Assembly: GCF_002836255.1 (NCBI RefSeq)
Contig: NZ_PJAU01000033.1
Coordinates: 434,001 to 498,000, forward strand
DNA: 64,000 bases
Direction of reading: 5' to 3'
Source of the DNA: Colwellia sp. 75C3
GTDB taxonomy: Bacteria; Pseudomonadota; Gammaproteobacteria; Enterobacterales; Alteromonadaceae
Part shown: positions 46,620-55,169 of the stretch, piece by piece
Layout: every line of letters begins with the position of its first letter
Position numbering within the stretch: the stretch's first letter is position 1
Notes under the pieces: generated by a model
Databases searched by the model: none
The model's input: the letters and a program-made list of their open reading frames with translations, nothing else
What the model was told of the DNA's origin: nothing
Translations under genes and position numbers: made by a program

Positions 46620-46727
46620 TCCTGTAAATTATGCCTTGCAGCTTCAAGTTCAACCATTACTCTTTAGTCAGAAATTCGGTTTAACACCACGATGTAAAAG
46701 AGACTTTTTAGCCATTATTACTTTATT

Positions 46728-47348
46728 ATGAACCTTAAACATTCAACATTAGCATTGAAACAGCGTGGCTTTACCTTAATTGAGTTGATGGTCGTGGTGC
46801 TTATCGTTGGTCTTATGGCTAGCTTAGTGCAATTTAATGTATCGGGTAAACGCCCTGATGATTCATTACAGTACGAGAGTGCTCGCTTTGCTGCTATTTT
46901 TGAAGTGGCCGCTGAATATGGCATGCTTAATAATATTGAATTAGGGTTGATTGTTAACAAAGATAGCTATCAGTTTGTTGGTTATGACGGCACGCAATGG
47001 ACTGAAATTCCTGATCAAGACTGGCAAGCCAATGTTACTGTGCCGGAAGAAGTCGAGCTCAGCATAGAGCTAGATGATTTACCCATTGAAGAGCCAATGC
47101 TCTTTGATGCTGATACTTTTAAAGAAAAAGATGAAGATGATTTCACTTTGCTTTCTAAAGAAGAACAAGAGAAAAAAATAATTCCGCAAGTCTATATTCT
47201 CTCAGGGGGTGACCTTAGCCCTTTTAGTGTTACTTTTCGTTTAACTGAAGAGCTTGCCTATATCGAAGACGCTGAAGATTTAGCTTATCGCGTTACGGGT
47301 TTATACAGTGTGCCATTAACTATTGAGGGACCAGTGCTCGATGACTAA
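46728..47348 (+). CDS. gspH: Type II secretion minor pseudopilin GspH
   Basis: The 206-residue protein has a basic leader and prepilin cleavage site RG/FTLIELMVVVLIVGL, with the conserved Glu 5, followed by a beta-rich globular domain. A strongly acidic segment lies around residues 100-150 (ELDDLPIEEPMLFDADTFKEKDEDDF shortened here; rich in Asp and Glu). GspH is a minor pseudopilin of the shaft or tip. It is a little longer than typical GspH (about 160-190). It overlaps gspI by eight bases. Confidence 0.88.
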   Translation: MNLKHSTLALKQRGFTLIELMVVVLIVGLMASLVQFNVSGKRPDDSLQYESARFAAIFEVAAEYGMLNNIELGLIVNKDSYQFVGYDGTQWTEIPDQDWQANVTVPEEVELSIELDDLPIEEPMLFDADTFKEKDEDDFTLLSKEEQEKKIIPQVYILSGGDLSPFSVTFRLTEELAYIEDAEDLAYRVTGLYSVPLTIEGPVLDD

Positions 47349-47730
47349 TAACGTTAATCTTTTTAAGCAAGCTGGTTTTACCTTAATTGAAGTGATGCTA
47401 GCGATGGCCGTTTTTTCTATTGCAGGATTAGCGCTGCTCGGCGTTGCGGATAATAATTACCGTCATATTAGTCATTTAGAAGAACAAATGTTTGCTAACT
47501 GGGTTGCCTCCAATCAATTAGTTGAAGTCAGTTTAGATAAAACTTGGCCGCCTAAAAACAACAAGAAAGGTAACGTTGAGATGGCGGGTAGAACCTGGTA
47601 TTGGCAGCAGAAAGTGATTAAAACAACGAATAAAGAATTACGCTCCTTAGTGATGGAAATACGCTTAAAAGAAGACGATGAGTTAGTAAGTGCTAGCTTA
47701 ATGACTTATCTGGCTCAGGATAAACCCTGA
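47341..47730 (+). CDS. gspI: Type II secretion minor pseudopilin GspI
   Basis: The 129-residue protein starts at ATG 47341, which overlaps the gspH stop (ATGACTAA). An upstream TTG frame start is not credible. The prepilin signature is AG/FTLIEVMLAMAVFSIAG with Glu 5. The globular part, NWVASNQLVEV and WYWQQKV, matches the GspI domain. GspI starts the tip complex with GspJ and GspK. It overlaps gspJ by one base (TGATG). Confidence 0.93.
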   Translation: MTNNVNLFKQAGFTLIEVMLAMAVFSIAGLALLGVADNNYRHISHLEEQMFANWVASNQLVEVSLDKTWPPKNNKKGNVEMAGRTWYWQQKVIKTTNKELRSLVMEIRLKEDDELVSASLMTYLAQDKP

Positions 47731-48389
47731 TGAACGTAAGTCTTAATAAAATGAATACCGTGGTTAAATCCGCACATCAAGGTTTTACCTTACTAGAGGT
47801 GCTGATTGCTATTGCTATATTCTCAGTCGTTAGTTTGGCCAGTTTTACCATCTTTGATACCGTATTACGTGGCGATGAAAGCTCAAAAATTCGTAGTGAA
47901 AGGCAAAATGAATTGCAACGTGCCTTTTTATTAATGGAACGAGATTTTACTCAAATAGCTAAACGCACTATGCGCGTGAATGGCGAAGAGCCCGGTAAAA
48001 CTTTTATACAAACCGCTGATGATAGCTTTTTAGCTGATGAGCAAGCGATTGCTTTTGTACGTAATGGCTGGACTAATCCAGGGTTACTATTGCCGCGTAG
48101 TGATATGCAAAGTGTTGCTTATCGTCTCGTTGATGATACATTGCAGCGTTTACATTATAACTTTGTTGATGCTGTCGTTGGTCAAGAGCCGAGAATAAGA
48201 CCCTTAATAACTCTGGTAACAAGTGTCGGGTTTGAATTTCATGATGGTAAAAAGTGGCAAAAAAAATGGTCTGGCGAAACATTACCGCTAGCCATTGCTA
48301 TTGAAATTGAAACAGAAGACTATGGTTTGATTCGTCGTCAGTTTTTAGTAGCAGGTGATGATTCTACCGCTGAACAGAGTAGAACCTAA
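47730..48389 (+). CDS. gspJ: Type II secretion minor pseudopilin GspJ
   Basis: The 219-residue protein has the prepilin site QG/FTLLEVLIAIAIFSVVS and the GspJ domain features RQNELQRAFLLMERDFTQIA and VAYRLVDDTLQRLHY. It belongs to the I-J-K tip complex of the pseudopilus. The ATG shares one base with the gspI stop. Length agrees with the family (about 200). gspK follows after three bases. Confidence 0.93.
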   Translation: MNVSLNKMNTVVKSAHQGFTLLEVLIAIAIFSVVSLASFTIFDTVLRGDESSKIRSERQNELQRAFLLMERDFTQIAKRTMRVNGEEPGKTFIQTADDSFLADEQAIAFVRNGWTNPGLLLPRSDMQSVAYRLVDDTLQRLHYNFVDAVVGQEPRIRPLITLVTSVGFEFHDGKKWQKKWSGETLPLAIAIEIETEDYGLIRRQFLVAGDDSTAEQSRT

Positions 48390-48392
48390 CTT

Positions 48393-49487
48393 ATGTCTCT
48401 TAGTCTATCGTTATTCAGTTTACAGCAAAAAAATCAACGAGGTGTTGCGTTAATTACCGTGATGCTTATTGTTGCTTTAGTCTCCATTATTGCTGCGCAA
48501 ATGACGACCCGATTACAAACTCAAATGCAGCGTAGTACCAATATTATTTTCAATCAACAAGCCTACTGGTATGCTTTGGGTGCTGAAGCATTCACTAAAC
48601 GAGTATTAATTAAAGCGTTTAAAGATGAGCCAGAAGTAACACACCTTGAACAAATTTGGGCTGAAGAGGGCAGTAATTACCCTGTTGATTTTGGCGAAAT
48701 AAGTGGTGAAATATCGGACTTACAAAGCTGTCTGAACCTTAATGCTTTACACCCTAAAGCTAAAACAAAGGATGAGGCTGCTAATAATTCCTCTAGTTCA
48801 TCAAAATCAGCTAGTAAAACGCCTAGTGCTACCGCTTCAAAAAGTAAAACAGGTAGTGATAAACAGCTGCCTGCAGCAACCGTATTAGAAGGGCTTATCA
48901 TCAATTTAAATATTGAAGGTATTGGCAATTTTGAAGCCGAAGCTATGGTTAATGCCTTGACCGATTGGCTCGATAGTAATGATATGATAACAGGCTCAGG
49001 TGGCGCGGAAGATAATGATTATGCTTCTCGAGAATTCCCTTACCTTGCTGCGAATAGCTATTTAGGTAGTGTTAACGAGTTAAGGTTAATTGAACACTTT
49101 ACCCCTGCGGTTATTTTAGCGCTGACCCCATATGTGTGTGTACTGCCACAAAATGCTCAGCACCTAATAAATATCAATACGTTGGATGCGGAAAAACCAG
49201 AATTACTGCAAGCTTTACTTGATTCAAGTTTAGAAGACGCGCAAGAAATACTGAGTTCACGAGATAGTTCAGGTTATGAAAACTTAGAAGATTTTTATGC
49301 GTTACCTGAATTAAGCAAGGTAAATATGGAAAAGTGGCAAAAGGAACAGTTTGTTGTTGATAGCGATTACTTCAAATTGAAAGCCAGTGCACGTTTTAAT
49401 AACAGCTATTTTTCTATGAGTTCAATAATGAAAGTTAATGATACACAACAAATTCAAATAATTAGTCGTACTATAGGTCGTAACTAG
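48393..49487 (+). CDS. gspK: Type II secretion minor pseudopilin GspK with a low-complexity insert
   Basis: The 364-residue protein has the prepilin-like helix RG/VALITVMLIVALVSIIAAQ. GspK lacks Glu 5, as seen here. The globular alpha domain (SAM-like, LVNALTDWLDSNDMI, NINTLDAEKPELLQALL) follows. Residues 125-155 are a Ser/Lys/Ala-rich insert (NNSSSSSKSASKTPS) not expected in the family, possibly a flexible loop. GspK caps the pseudopilus tip. The gspL GTG overlaps its stop. Confidence 0.92.
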   Translation: MSLSLSLFSLQQKNQRGVALITVMLIVALVSIIAAQMTTRLQTQMQRSTNIIFNQQAYWYALGAEAFTKRVLIKAFKDEPEVTHLEQIWAEEGSNYPVDFGEISGEISDLQSCLNLNALHPKAKTKDEAANNSSSSSKSASKTPSATASKSKTGSDKQLPAATVLEGLIINLNIEGIGNFEAEAMVNALTDWLDSNDMITGSGGAEDNDYASREFPYLAANSYLGSVNELRLIEHFTPAVILALTPYVCVLPQNAQHLININTLDAEKPELLQALLDSSLEDAQEILSSRDSSGYENLEDFYALPELSKVNMEKWQKEQFVVDSDYFKLKASARFNNSYFSMSSIMKVNDTQQIQIISRTIGRN

Positions 49488-50830
49488 TGATAGAAACATT
49501 ATTTATCCGTCTAGGCAGTCAAGCTCACAATACCATTCATTGGTTGGTTGTGGCTGAAACTAGCAACAATGCGCAGGAAATTATAGCGAGTGGTGAGTTA
49601 ACAGATGCTCAACAACTCAGTGAGCTTACTAGCAAGGCCGAACAGCGCCAGGTCAAGGTGTTAGTACCTGGCTGTGACGTACTGTTAAAGTCGTTAAAAG
49701 TTCCGGCGAAATCATCTCGAGCAATGCGATTAGCAACGCCTTATATGTTAGAGGATAGTTTAGCTGAAGACGTCGAACAGCTCTTCTTCGCTTATGCAGA
49801 TTTAGCTATCGATGAGCAGGAGAATAATTGTTTCACCGCCATTGTCGCTCATAAACAGATGCAACAGTGGATGTCATGGTTAGCTGAAGCTGATATATAC
49901 ACTAAATGCATCTTACCTGATGTATTGGCTATGCCATTTACCGATGCAGGCTGGAGCGCAATTACCCTTGGTGATGCTAATCAAACACAGGTTATTGTTC
50001 GTCAAAAGCTTTGGCAGGGATTTACCTTAGACGCGAGTGCATGGCAATTACAATGTCAGGCTTTCTCTGCAGAGGCACCTGATGGTGATGAAGACAATGA
50101 ACAGCAAACTAGTGTCAACATTGAGGCATATTCACCCTTAGCCCATAGTGAGCAATTAGCGGTAAAGGCAATGCCAGAAGAATTGCCTTTAGCACTAATG
50201 GCGATGAATTATGACAGTCAATTAAATCGCTTTAATTTGTTGCAAGGCCAATACCTGATTAAAGAAAACCGTAGCAATGCAGGACGACAATGGTTATGGG
50301 TTGCAGGTGTTGCTGTGTTTGCTTTGCTGCTTAGTTTAGGTCATAAAAGTGCACAACTATGGCAACTTAACGCTGAGCAAGAACAAGTAAAGCAAAGCAT
50401 TATATCCACTTACAAAAATGCGTTTCCAAAAACAAAACGTGTACGTGTTTCTACCATAAAATCACAACTAAATCGTGAGTTAGCCTTACTTGGTGGCGTA
50501 GGTGATAGGCAAGGGTTTTTAGCTATGCTTGCTAAAATACAACCAGCCTTTACTAAAGTACCGGCATTAAAACCAGAGTCGTTGAAGTTTGATAGTAAGA
50601 GACAAGAATTACGTATTCAAGCAACAGCTAAGGATTATCAAGCTTTTGAACAGTTTAGTATTGCATTAGCCGCTGCCAATTTAACCGTTAAGCAAGGTTC
50701 ACAAAGTAATCAAGGTGATCAAGTGACGGGCTCTTTCAGTATATCTGATAAAGAGTCGAGTAAAGGGGCGAATAAAAGCAAATCGACCACCCAGAAGCGC
50801 AGTAATAAAAGCAATAAGGAAGCATCATAA
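49487..50830 (+). CDS. gspL: Type II secretion assembly protein GspL
   Basis: The 447-residue bitopic protein has an actin-like cytoplasmic domain (about 1-250) that binds GspE, a transmembrane helix (about 265-285, WLWVAGVAVFALLLSLG) and a periplasmic ferredoxin-like domain (about 320-410). The start is GTG, overlapping the gspK stop by one base. The C-terminal 30 residues are Ser/Lys-rich and low complexity. GspL tethers GspE to the membrane platform with GspM. It overlaps gspM by one base. Confidence 0.92.
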   Translation: MIETLFIRLGSQAHNTIHWLVVAETSNNAQEIIASGELTDAQQLSELTSKAEQRQVKVLVPGCDVLLKSLKVPAKSSRAMRLATPYMLEDSLAEDVEQLFFAYADLAIDEQENNCFTAIVAHKQMQQWMSWLAEADIYTKCILPDVLAMPFTDAGWSAITLGDANQTQVIVRQKLWQGFTLDASAWQLQCQAFSAEAPDGDEDNEQQTSVNIEAYSPLAHSEQLAVKAMPEELPLALMAMNYDSQLNRFNLLQGQYLIKENRSNAGRQWLWVAGVAVFALLLSLGHKSAQLWQLNAEQEQVKQSIISTYKNAFPKTKRVRVSTIKSQLNRELALLGGVGDRQGFLAMLAKIQPAFTKVPALKPESLKFDSKRQELRIQATAKDYQAFEQFSIALAAANLTVKQGSQSNQGDQVTGSFSISDKESSKGANKSKSTTQKRSNKSNKEAS

Positions 50831-51300
50831 TGAAAGCATGGTGGCAACAATTAAACAGTAGAGAGCAGCGCCTTGTAGCTGCGATGGCACTGGTTTTTAT
50901 CGTCTTTATTTTTTATAGCGCGATATGGCAGCCGATTAATAACAGCATAACTGAAGCTAATAGTAAATTAACAAGACAACAGGAGCTGTTAACCTGGGTG
51001 CAAGAAAAAACCACCTTATATAAACAAGCTAAAAAATCAGGTGGTAAATCTAACCTCAGTGGTAGCATCTCCAGTGTGGCTAATCGTAGTGCAAAAACGT
51101 ACAAATTGACCATTACGCGTATGCAACCTCAGGGTGAGGACTTACAAGTCTGGATAGACAGCACCCCTTTTACTCAATTATTGTTCTGGCTTGAGCATTT
51201 AGCTAACAATGAAGGTTTGCAAGTGAAAGCGATTGATTTAACTCACGGTGATAGTGCTGGTGAGGTGAAAGTTCGACGCTTACATCTTGCTAAGTTGTAA
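50830..51300 (+). CDS. gspM: Type II secretion assembly protein GspM
   Basis: The 156-residue protein has one N-terminal transmembrane helix (about 18-36, LVAAMALVFIVFIFYSAIW), a coiled-coil segment (about 37-65) and a periplasmic ferredoxin-like domain (MQPQGEDLQVWIDSTPFTQLLFWLEHLA). It stabilises GspL. The length matches GspM (about 155-165). The ATG shares one base with the gspL stop. A 90-base gap to gspN follows. Confidence 0.93.
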   Translation: MKAWWQQLNSREQRLVAAMALVFIVFIFYSAIWQPINNSITEANSKLTRQQELLTWVQEKTTLYKQAKKSGGKSNLSGSISSVANRSAKTYKLTITRMQPQGEDLQVWIDSTPFTQLLFWLEHLANNEGLQVKAIDLTHGDSAGEVKVRRLHLAKL

Positions 51301-51390
51301 GCATAAAGCCATTAGCACTATAAGTTATCAGTTACTAAACGGCATAGCTAACGTTAGCCAAATGAAAATAATAGAATATAGAGAAATTAG

Positions 51391-52146
51391 ATGAAGAAGT
51401 GGTTTGCTATAACGGCAATTTTTTTGAGTAGTTATTTAGTCTTTTTAGTGACAACGATGCCACTAGCATTTTTGATAAACAATATTGAGCTCCCGAAGAA
51501 CGTTCATATTAGTACGGTTTCAGGTTCAATTTGGCAAGGTGAAATTGCGCAAATAGCGGTAGACAACAATGAAATTCAACAAATCAAAACAGCGCTTAGT
51601 TTTTGGTCTTTGTTAAGTTTATCTCCTACTGTCGATGTTAGCTTTGGTGATGCCACCTCAGCAGGTGCTGAGGGCAAATTTACCTTAACCGTATCGGCTA
51701 ATAAACTGCAACTCAATGATGTTGAGCTTTTTGTTTCAGCGAATGATATTGCTAAGCAACTACCATTACCTATTCCTGTCACAGCACAGGGTAATATAGA
51801 ATTATTATTTTCTGAGTTGATTATTGATAGGTCAGAAAAATTAGTTTGTCAGCAAGCGCAAGGGCACATTAGTTGGATTCGCTCAGGTGTAGTTGCTTTA
51901 GATAACAACATTAAACTAGGTAAGATCGACGCAGATTTGGATTGTGAAAAAGGTGACTTAAGAGCCAAAATATTACCTAAAAATACTTTGGGATTAAGTT
52001 TTAATGCGCGCTTGTCACTAGCCAATCAAAAAGCGTCAGGGCAAGGGTATTTAAAACCAGGGCCTAAATTTCCAGCGCAGTTACAATCTGCTTTATCTTT
52101 TCTAGGTCGCCCTGATAATCAAGGTCGCTATCAGTTAAGGTTTTAG
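51391..52146 (+). CDS. gspN: Type II secretion protein GspN
   Basis: The 251-residue protein has an N-terminal membrane anchor (about 7-27) and a periplasmic beta-rich domain: VSGSIWQGEIAQI, LSFWSLLSLSPTVDVSFGD and a C-terminal LSFLGRPDNQGRYQLRF. GspN occurs in a subset of type II systems and is often dispensable. The fold is related to the AsmA-like group. It ends the operon. The intergenic repeat at 52201 follows. No clear terminator was seen apart from a weak ACCCTA/TAGGGT stem near 52167-52198. Confidence 0.9.
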   Translation: MKKWFAITAIFLSSYLVFLVTTMPLAFLINNIELPKNVHISTVSGSIWQGEIAQIAVDNNEIQQIKTALSFWSLLSLSPTVDVSFGDATSAGAEGKFTLTVSANKLQLNDVELFVSANDIAKQLPLPIPVTAQGNIELLFSELIIDRSEKLVCQQAQGHISWIRSGVVALDNNIKLGKIDADLDCEKGDLRAKILPKNTLGLSFNARLSLANQKASGQGYLKPGPKFPAQLQSALSFLGRPDNQGRYQLRF

Positions 52147-52200
52147 CTGCACTCTATTCAGATAATACCCTAGTCAGTGCAAGTCATTTGATTAGGGTCT

Positions 52201-52361
52201 TATACCAATTCCGATAAGTTTCTGATCTTGTTGTACGAAGTAAAAATATTTCAGGGCAAGGCGCTTGATTGACCAATAGCTGGCTATTGGGATTGAAAGC
52301 AACGCCGTCATGGAGAATTTTAGCCAGTACAAGTGGTCAATAATTTAACGGAATTGGTATT
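52201..52361 (+). repeat. Intergenic repeat with TATACCAATT ends, full-length copy
   Basis: It has ends TATACCAATT (52201) and AATTGGTATT (52352-52361). The module is GGCAAGGC (52255-52262), outer stem GCTT/AAGC, inner stem CCAATAG/CTATTGG, and ACGCCG (52302-52307). It is homologous over its whole length to the copy at 35940-36099 on the other strand. It lies between the convergent gspN and PLP enzyme genes and has no ORF. Confidence 0.8.
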
Positions 52362-52395
52362 AAACCATTTTATATCCTTATACTTCTGTTTAGCC

Positions 52396-53355
52396 CTAAT
52401 CTTCGACAGTATTAGGTAGTGATGGCCAGTCTTTGGCACTTAGTCTACCTTGCTCAATCATACCGCCAAGTCCCTGTAGGCCACCTGTGTGCAATAAAAC
52501 AATGCGCTCATAGGGTTTGAAGTAACCTTGCGAAATTAAATCAAGTAAAGCCAAAATCATCTTGCCAGAATAAACCGGCTCAAAGGTTATACCTGTTTGT
52601 TCGTTAAAAGCGATGATGCGTTCTACATCCGCAGCACTAAACTTACCATAACCACCACGATGGAACCTTGTTAGTAATTCCCAGTTCTTATGGGTTAAAC
52701 CTTCAGGAGTAAGTAAGCACTTAACCTCATCAATTAAATATTCAGCTTGTTTTAATACCGCGATACCTAAAATTTTATGTTGTTTGCTATTGGCAACACT
52801 ATCACCACAAATTAAGCCAGCTAAAGTGCCTCCGCTACCAACTGGGGTGATCAAGGTATCGAAATCAGCCTGGCTTTGTAATTCTGTTAATACCTCGGCT
52901 ACACCAGGGATGGCAAGTGAGTTGCTACCCCCCTCAGGTATAATAAAATGCTGTGGATATATCTCTTTAAGTTCGTCAATAAAGTTCGTCTCAAATCGGC
53001 GACGGTAAGTTTTCCTGTCGACAAAGTGACATTGCATGCCCCAGTGTCTTGCCCAAGTTAAAGTGAAGTTGTTGGCATAGTCTGATTCACCTCTAATAAC
53101 ACCAATACAGGGAATGTTTTCTTGTTTACAAGCGTAGGCAAAGGCATGAATATGGTTGGAGTAGCTGCCGCCAAAAGTAAGTGCACCTTGGTAGTTACTC
53201 TTTTTTAGTTGCGCTAGGTTGTATTTAAGTTTGCGCCATTTGTTACCCGAAATGATGTCATGCAACAAATCATCACGTTTGACTCGCACATCAAGGTTAT
53301 ATTTCTCAAAGAGTGGGTGCTTGATCTTTTGTAAGATTGACAATGGCTTATGCAT
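52396..53355 (-). CDS. PLP-dependent ACC deaminase / D-cysteine desulfhydrase family enzyme
   Basis: The 319-residue fold-type II PLP enzyme has the Schiff-base Lys in KRDDLLHDIISGNKWRKLKY, FGGSYSNHIHAFAYAC (active-site Ser/Asn), the phosphate loop TPVGSGGTLAGLICG, and the C-terminal VLLHTGGLQGLGG. This family splits into true 1-aminocyclopropane-1-carboxylate deaminases and D-cysteine desulfhydrases. Sequence inspection alone cannot decide. The latter is more usual in marine gammaproteobacteria. Cytoplasmic. It stands between the type II secretion and MSHA operons on the opposite strand, with no evident functional link. Confidence 0.82.
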   Translation of the reverse strand: MHKPLSILQKIKHPLFEKYNLDVRVKRDDLLHDIISGNKWRKLKYNLAQLKKSNYQGALTFGGSYSNHIHAFAYACKQENIPCIGVIRGESDYANNFTLTWARHWGMQCHFVDRKTYRRRFETNFIDELKEIYPQHFIIPEGGSNSLAIPGVAEVLTELQSQADFDTLITPVGSGGTLAGLICGDSVANSKQHKILGIAVLKQAEYLIDEVKCLLTPEGLTHKNWELLTRFHRGGYGKFSAADVERIIAFNEQTGITFEPVYSGKMILALLDLISQGYFKPYERIVLLHTGGLQGLGGMIEQGRLSAKDWPSLPNTVED

Positions 53356-53599
53356 GATTTTTAAACTACAGTGAATTAATGGCAGAGTAAGATTATTATA
53401 AACGATATCGTTATTTTCTTGTGTTTTTCTTCTCGCGGTTCTCTTATAAATGTAAATGGATTTGTTACATTCTTTACGGTTCTGATTATTGTATAAATGA
53501 CTAATAAACTTAGCTAATAGTACTAGTAAAGCTTGCTCTGTAGCAGTGAAAAAGGGTATATTGCTAATAATTTTAGCTATGATGCGATGTTGCCGATAA

Positions 53600-54577
53600 A
53601 TGTCATTTTTAACGAAAATAAGCCAAATTTTTTCAAAAAATAGTTCAAGTCAGCGTCTTGGAATTGCTTTTCAGCAGCAGGGTGTCTCCTTATGCTCTAT
53701 TCCTCAGCAAAAACTCAATAGCCCTATCGATGAAAAACAAGTAGCCCAAGTACTCTTTAAACATGAAAAGGCTAACTCTGTAAACTTTGCAAAAGCGATT
53801 CAAGCATTACACGACAACAGTGAACTTGAAGGGGCGGTTAGCTTAGTACTCAATGAAGCACAATCCCAAGTAGTACAAGTAGACAAACCTAACGTGCCTG
53901 AAAGTGAAATAAACAGCGCGTTGAAGTGGCAAATTAAAGATCTAGTGACTATTTCACCGGCCAACATGGTGTTGGATTATTATGATGCTCCGACCCTTGC
54001 GGGTGGCCAAGAAAAAATTAATGTGGTTTGTGCACCGTTAGATGAATTAAAGAAACTTGTGACAGCGGCAGAGCAAGGCATGGTTAAGGTCAGCGCTATC
54101 ACTACCCAAGAATTTGCTTTTGCTAACTTATTGCCACCACAGAGTGATGCGCATTTATTGGTTTGCCAGCAACCCAATGAAGAGATTGTTTTAATTATTG
54201 TTAAACAGAAGCAAATATTTTTTCAACGTCGTTTACGCGGGTTTGCTCAAATTTCGAGTAAAACCGCAGATGAATTATCGGGTACTGTTATTGATAACCT
54301 CAGCTTAGAGATTCAGCGCTCGACAGATTACTTTGAACGCCAGCTAAAACAAGCACCGATTAAAAGCATTAAGGTTTTAGTACCGATTGACTTGGAAAGT
54401 ATCTTTATAGAAAAACTAGCTGAAAATAGCGCTGTGCCAGTGAGTTTACTAGAATTACCAAGACCATATCATCAACATCGTGATTTTGGCGCTGTGATCG
54501 GTGCAAGCTTAGAAGATGTGCCATACAGTGCAGAGACAGAGACAGAGGCTTTAGCGGGAGCGAATTATGGCAACTAA
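53600..54577 (+). CDS. mshI: MSHA biogenesis protein MshI (PilM-like)
   Basis: The 325-residue cytoplasmic protein has a PilM-type actin-like fold: VQVDKPNVPESEINSALKWQIKDLVTISP, ITTQEFAFANLLP and the later GTVIDNLSLEIQRSTDYFERQL. As first gene of the MSHA set it fits MshI, an inner-membrane assembly partner of the PilN-like and MshJ proteins. The MshH gene found upstream in Vibrio is not here. Its 3' end overlaps the next gene by 11 bases. Confidence 0.88.
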   Translation: MSFLTKISQIFSKNSSSQRLGIAFQQQGVSLCSIPQQKLNSPIDEKQVAQVLFKHEKANSVNFAKAIQALHDNSELEGAVSLVLNEAQSQVVQVDKPNVPESEINSALKWQIKDLVTISPANMVLDYYDAPTLAGGQEKINVVCAPLDELKKLVTAAEQGMVKVSAITTQEFAFANLLPPQSDAHLLVCQQPNEEIVLIIVKQKQIFFQRRLRGFAQISSKTADELSGTVIDNLSLEIQRSTDYFERQLKQAPIKSIKVLVPIDLESIFIEKLAENSAVPVSLLELPRPYHQHRDFGAVIGASLEDVPYSAETETEALAGANYGN

Positions 54578-55169
54578 ACAGTCTATTAATTTATTACAAG
54601 CGGAGCTTTTCCCCGAGCAGCCCCTATTAACATTACCAAGAGTGGTTGGTGCTTGGTTAGCGCTAATGCTGGTGATGGTTACCTGGTCGATAGTTACTGA
54701 AGTTAACTATAAGCAGTCAGGCGCTAAATATGATGCCTTGTTAATAGAGCAACAGCAAAAACAAAAGCTTACTAAACAGCTGGAATCTCAACTGAAAAAT
54801 AGGCAGATTTCTCCTGCTTTGCAAAATAATCTCGACACAATAAAATTAGTAATGCAGCATAAAAATGCACTGTTAGCTAAGCTTACAGATTCAAACGAAA
54901 CGTTTGCAGGTGGTTTTGTGATGGCGATGAATGATCTATCCGCTATGCATCATAAAGATATTCGATTACAAACCATTAGTATCAACGTTAACGAAATGAG
55001 TTTTACCGGGCTAGCAAGAACCCCTCAAGCGGTGCCAGCATGGTTAGCAGGTTTTAAAACGTCTCGTTTATTATCAGGTAAATCGTTTGTGCAATTTAAG
55101 TTGGCTAAGAATGAACAAAATATTACTGAGTTTGTTGTCAGCTCTGTAGCGACAAAGGGTAAGAGCTAA
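54567..55169 (+). CDS. MSHA biogenesis PilN-like protein (second MshI)
   Basis: The 200-residue protein has a short cytoplasmic N-terminus with SINLLQAELFP (the PilN motif that binds PilM), a transmembrane helix (about 25-45) and a periplasmic domain with a coiled coil (about 55-85). In Vibrio the corresponding product is called MshI2. It overlaps mshI by 11 bases and mshJ by one base, so the three are surely co-transcribed and coupled. Confidence 0.85.
   Translation: MATKQSINLLQAELFPEQPLLTLPRVVGAWLALMLVMVTWSIVTEVNYKQSGAKYDALLIEQQQKQKLTKQLESQLKNRQISPALQNNLDTIKLVMQHKNALLAKLTDSNETFAGGFVMAMNDLSAMHHKDIRLQTISINVNEMSFTGLARTPQAVPAWLAGFKTSRLLSGKSFVQFKLAKNEQNITEFVVSSVATKGKS

Noticed and set aside
11377..52307. 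Integron attC sites as an explanation for the hairpin modules
   Set aside because: No attC core-site (RYYYAAC / GTTRRRY) pairs are present, no integrase or cassette ORFs are linked, and the elements stand singly between ordinary chromosomal genes.
53592..53599. GCCGATAA, a perfect sigma-28 -10 box, right before mshI
   Set aside because: It abuts the ATG, leaving no leader, and no TAAA-type -35 lies 11 bases upstream. It is taken as coincidence.
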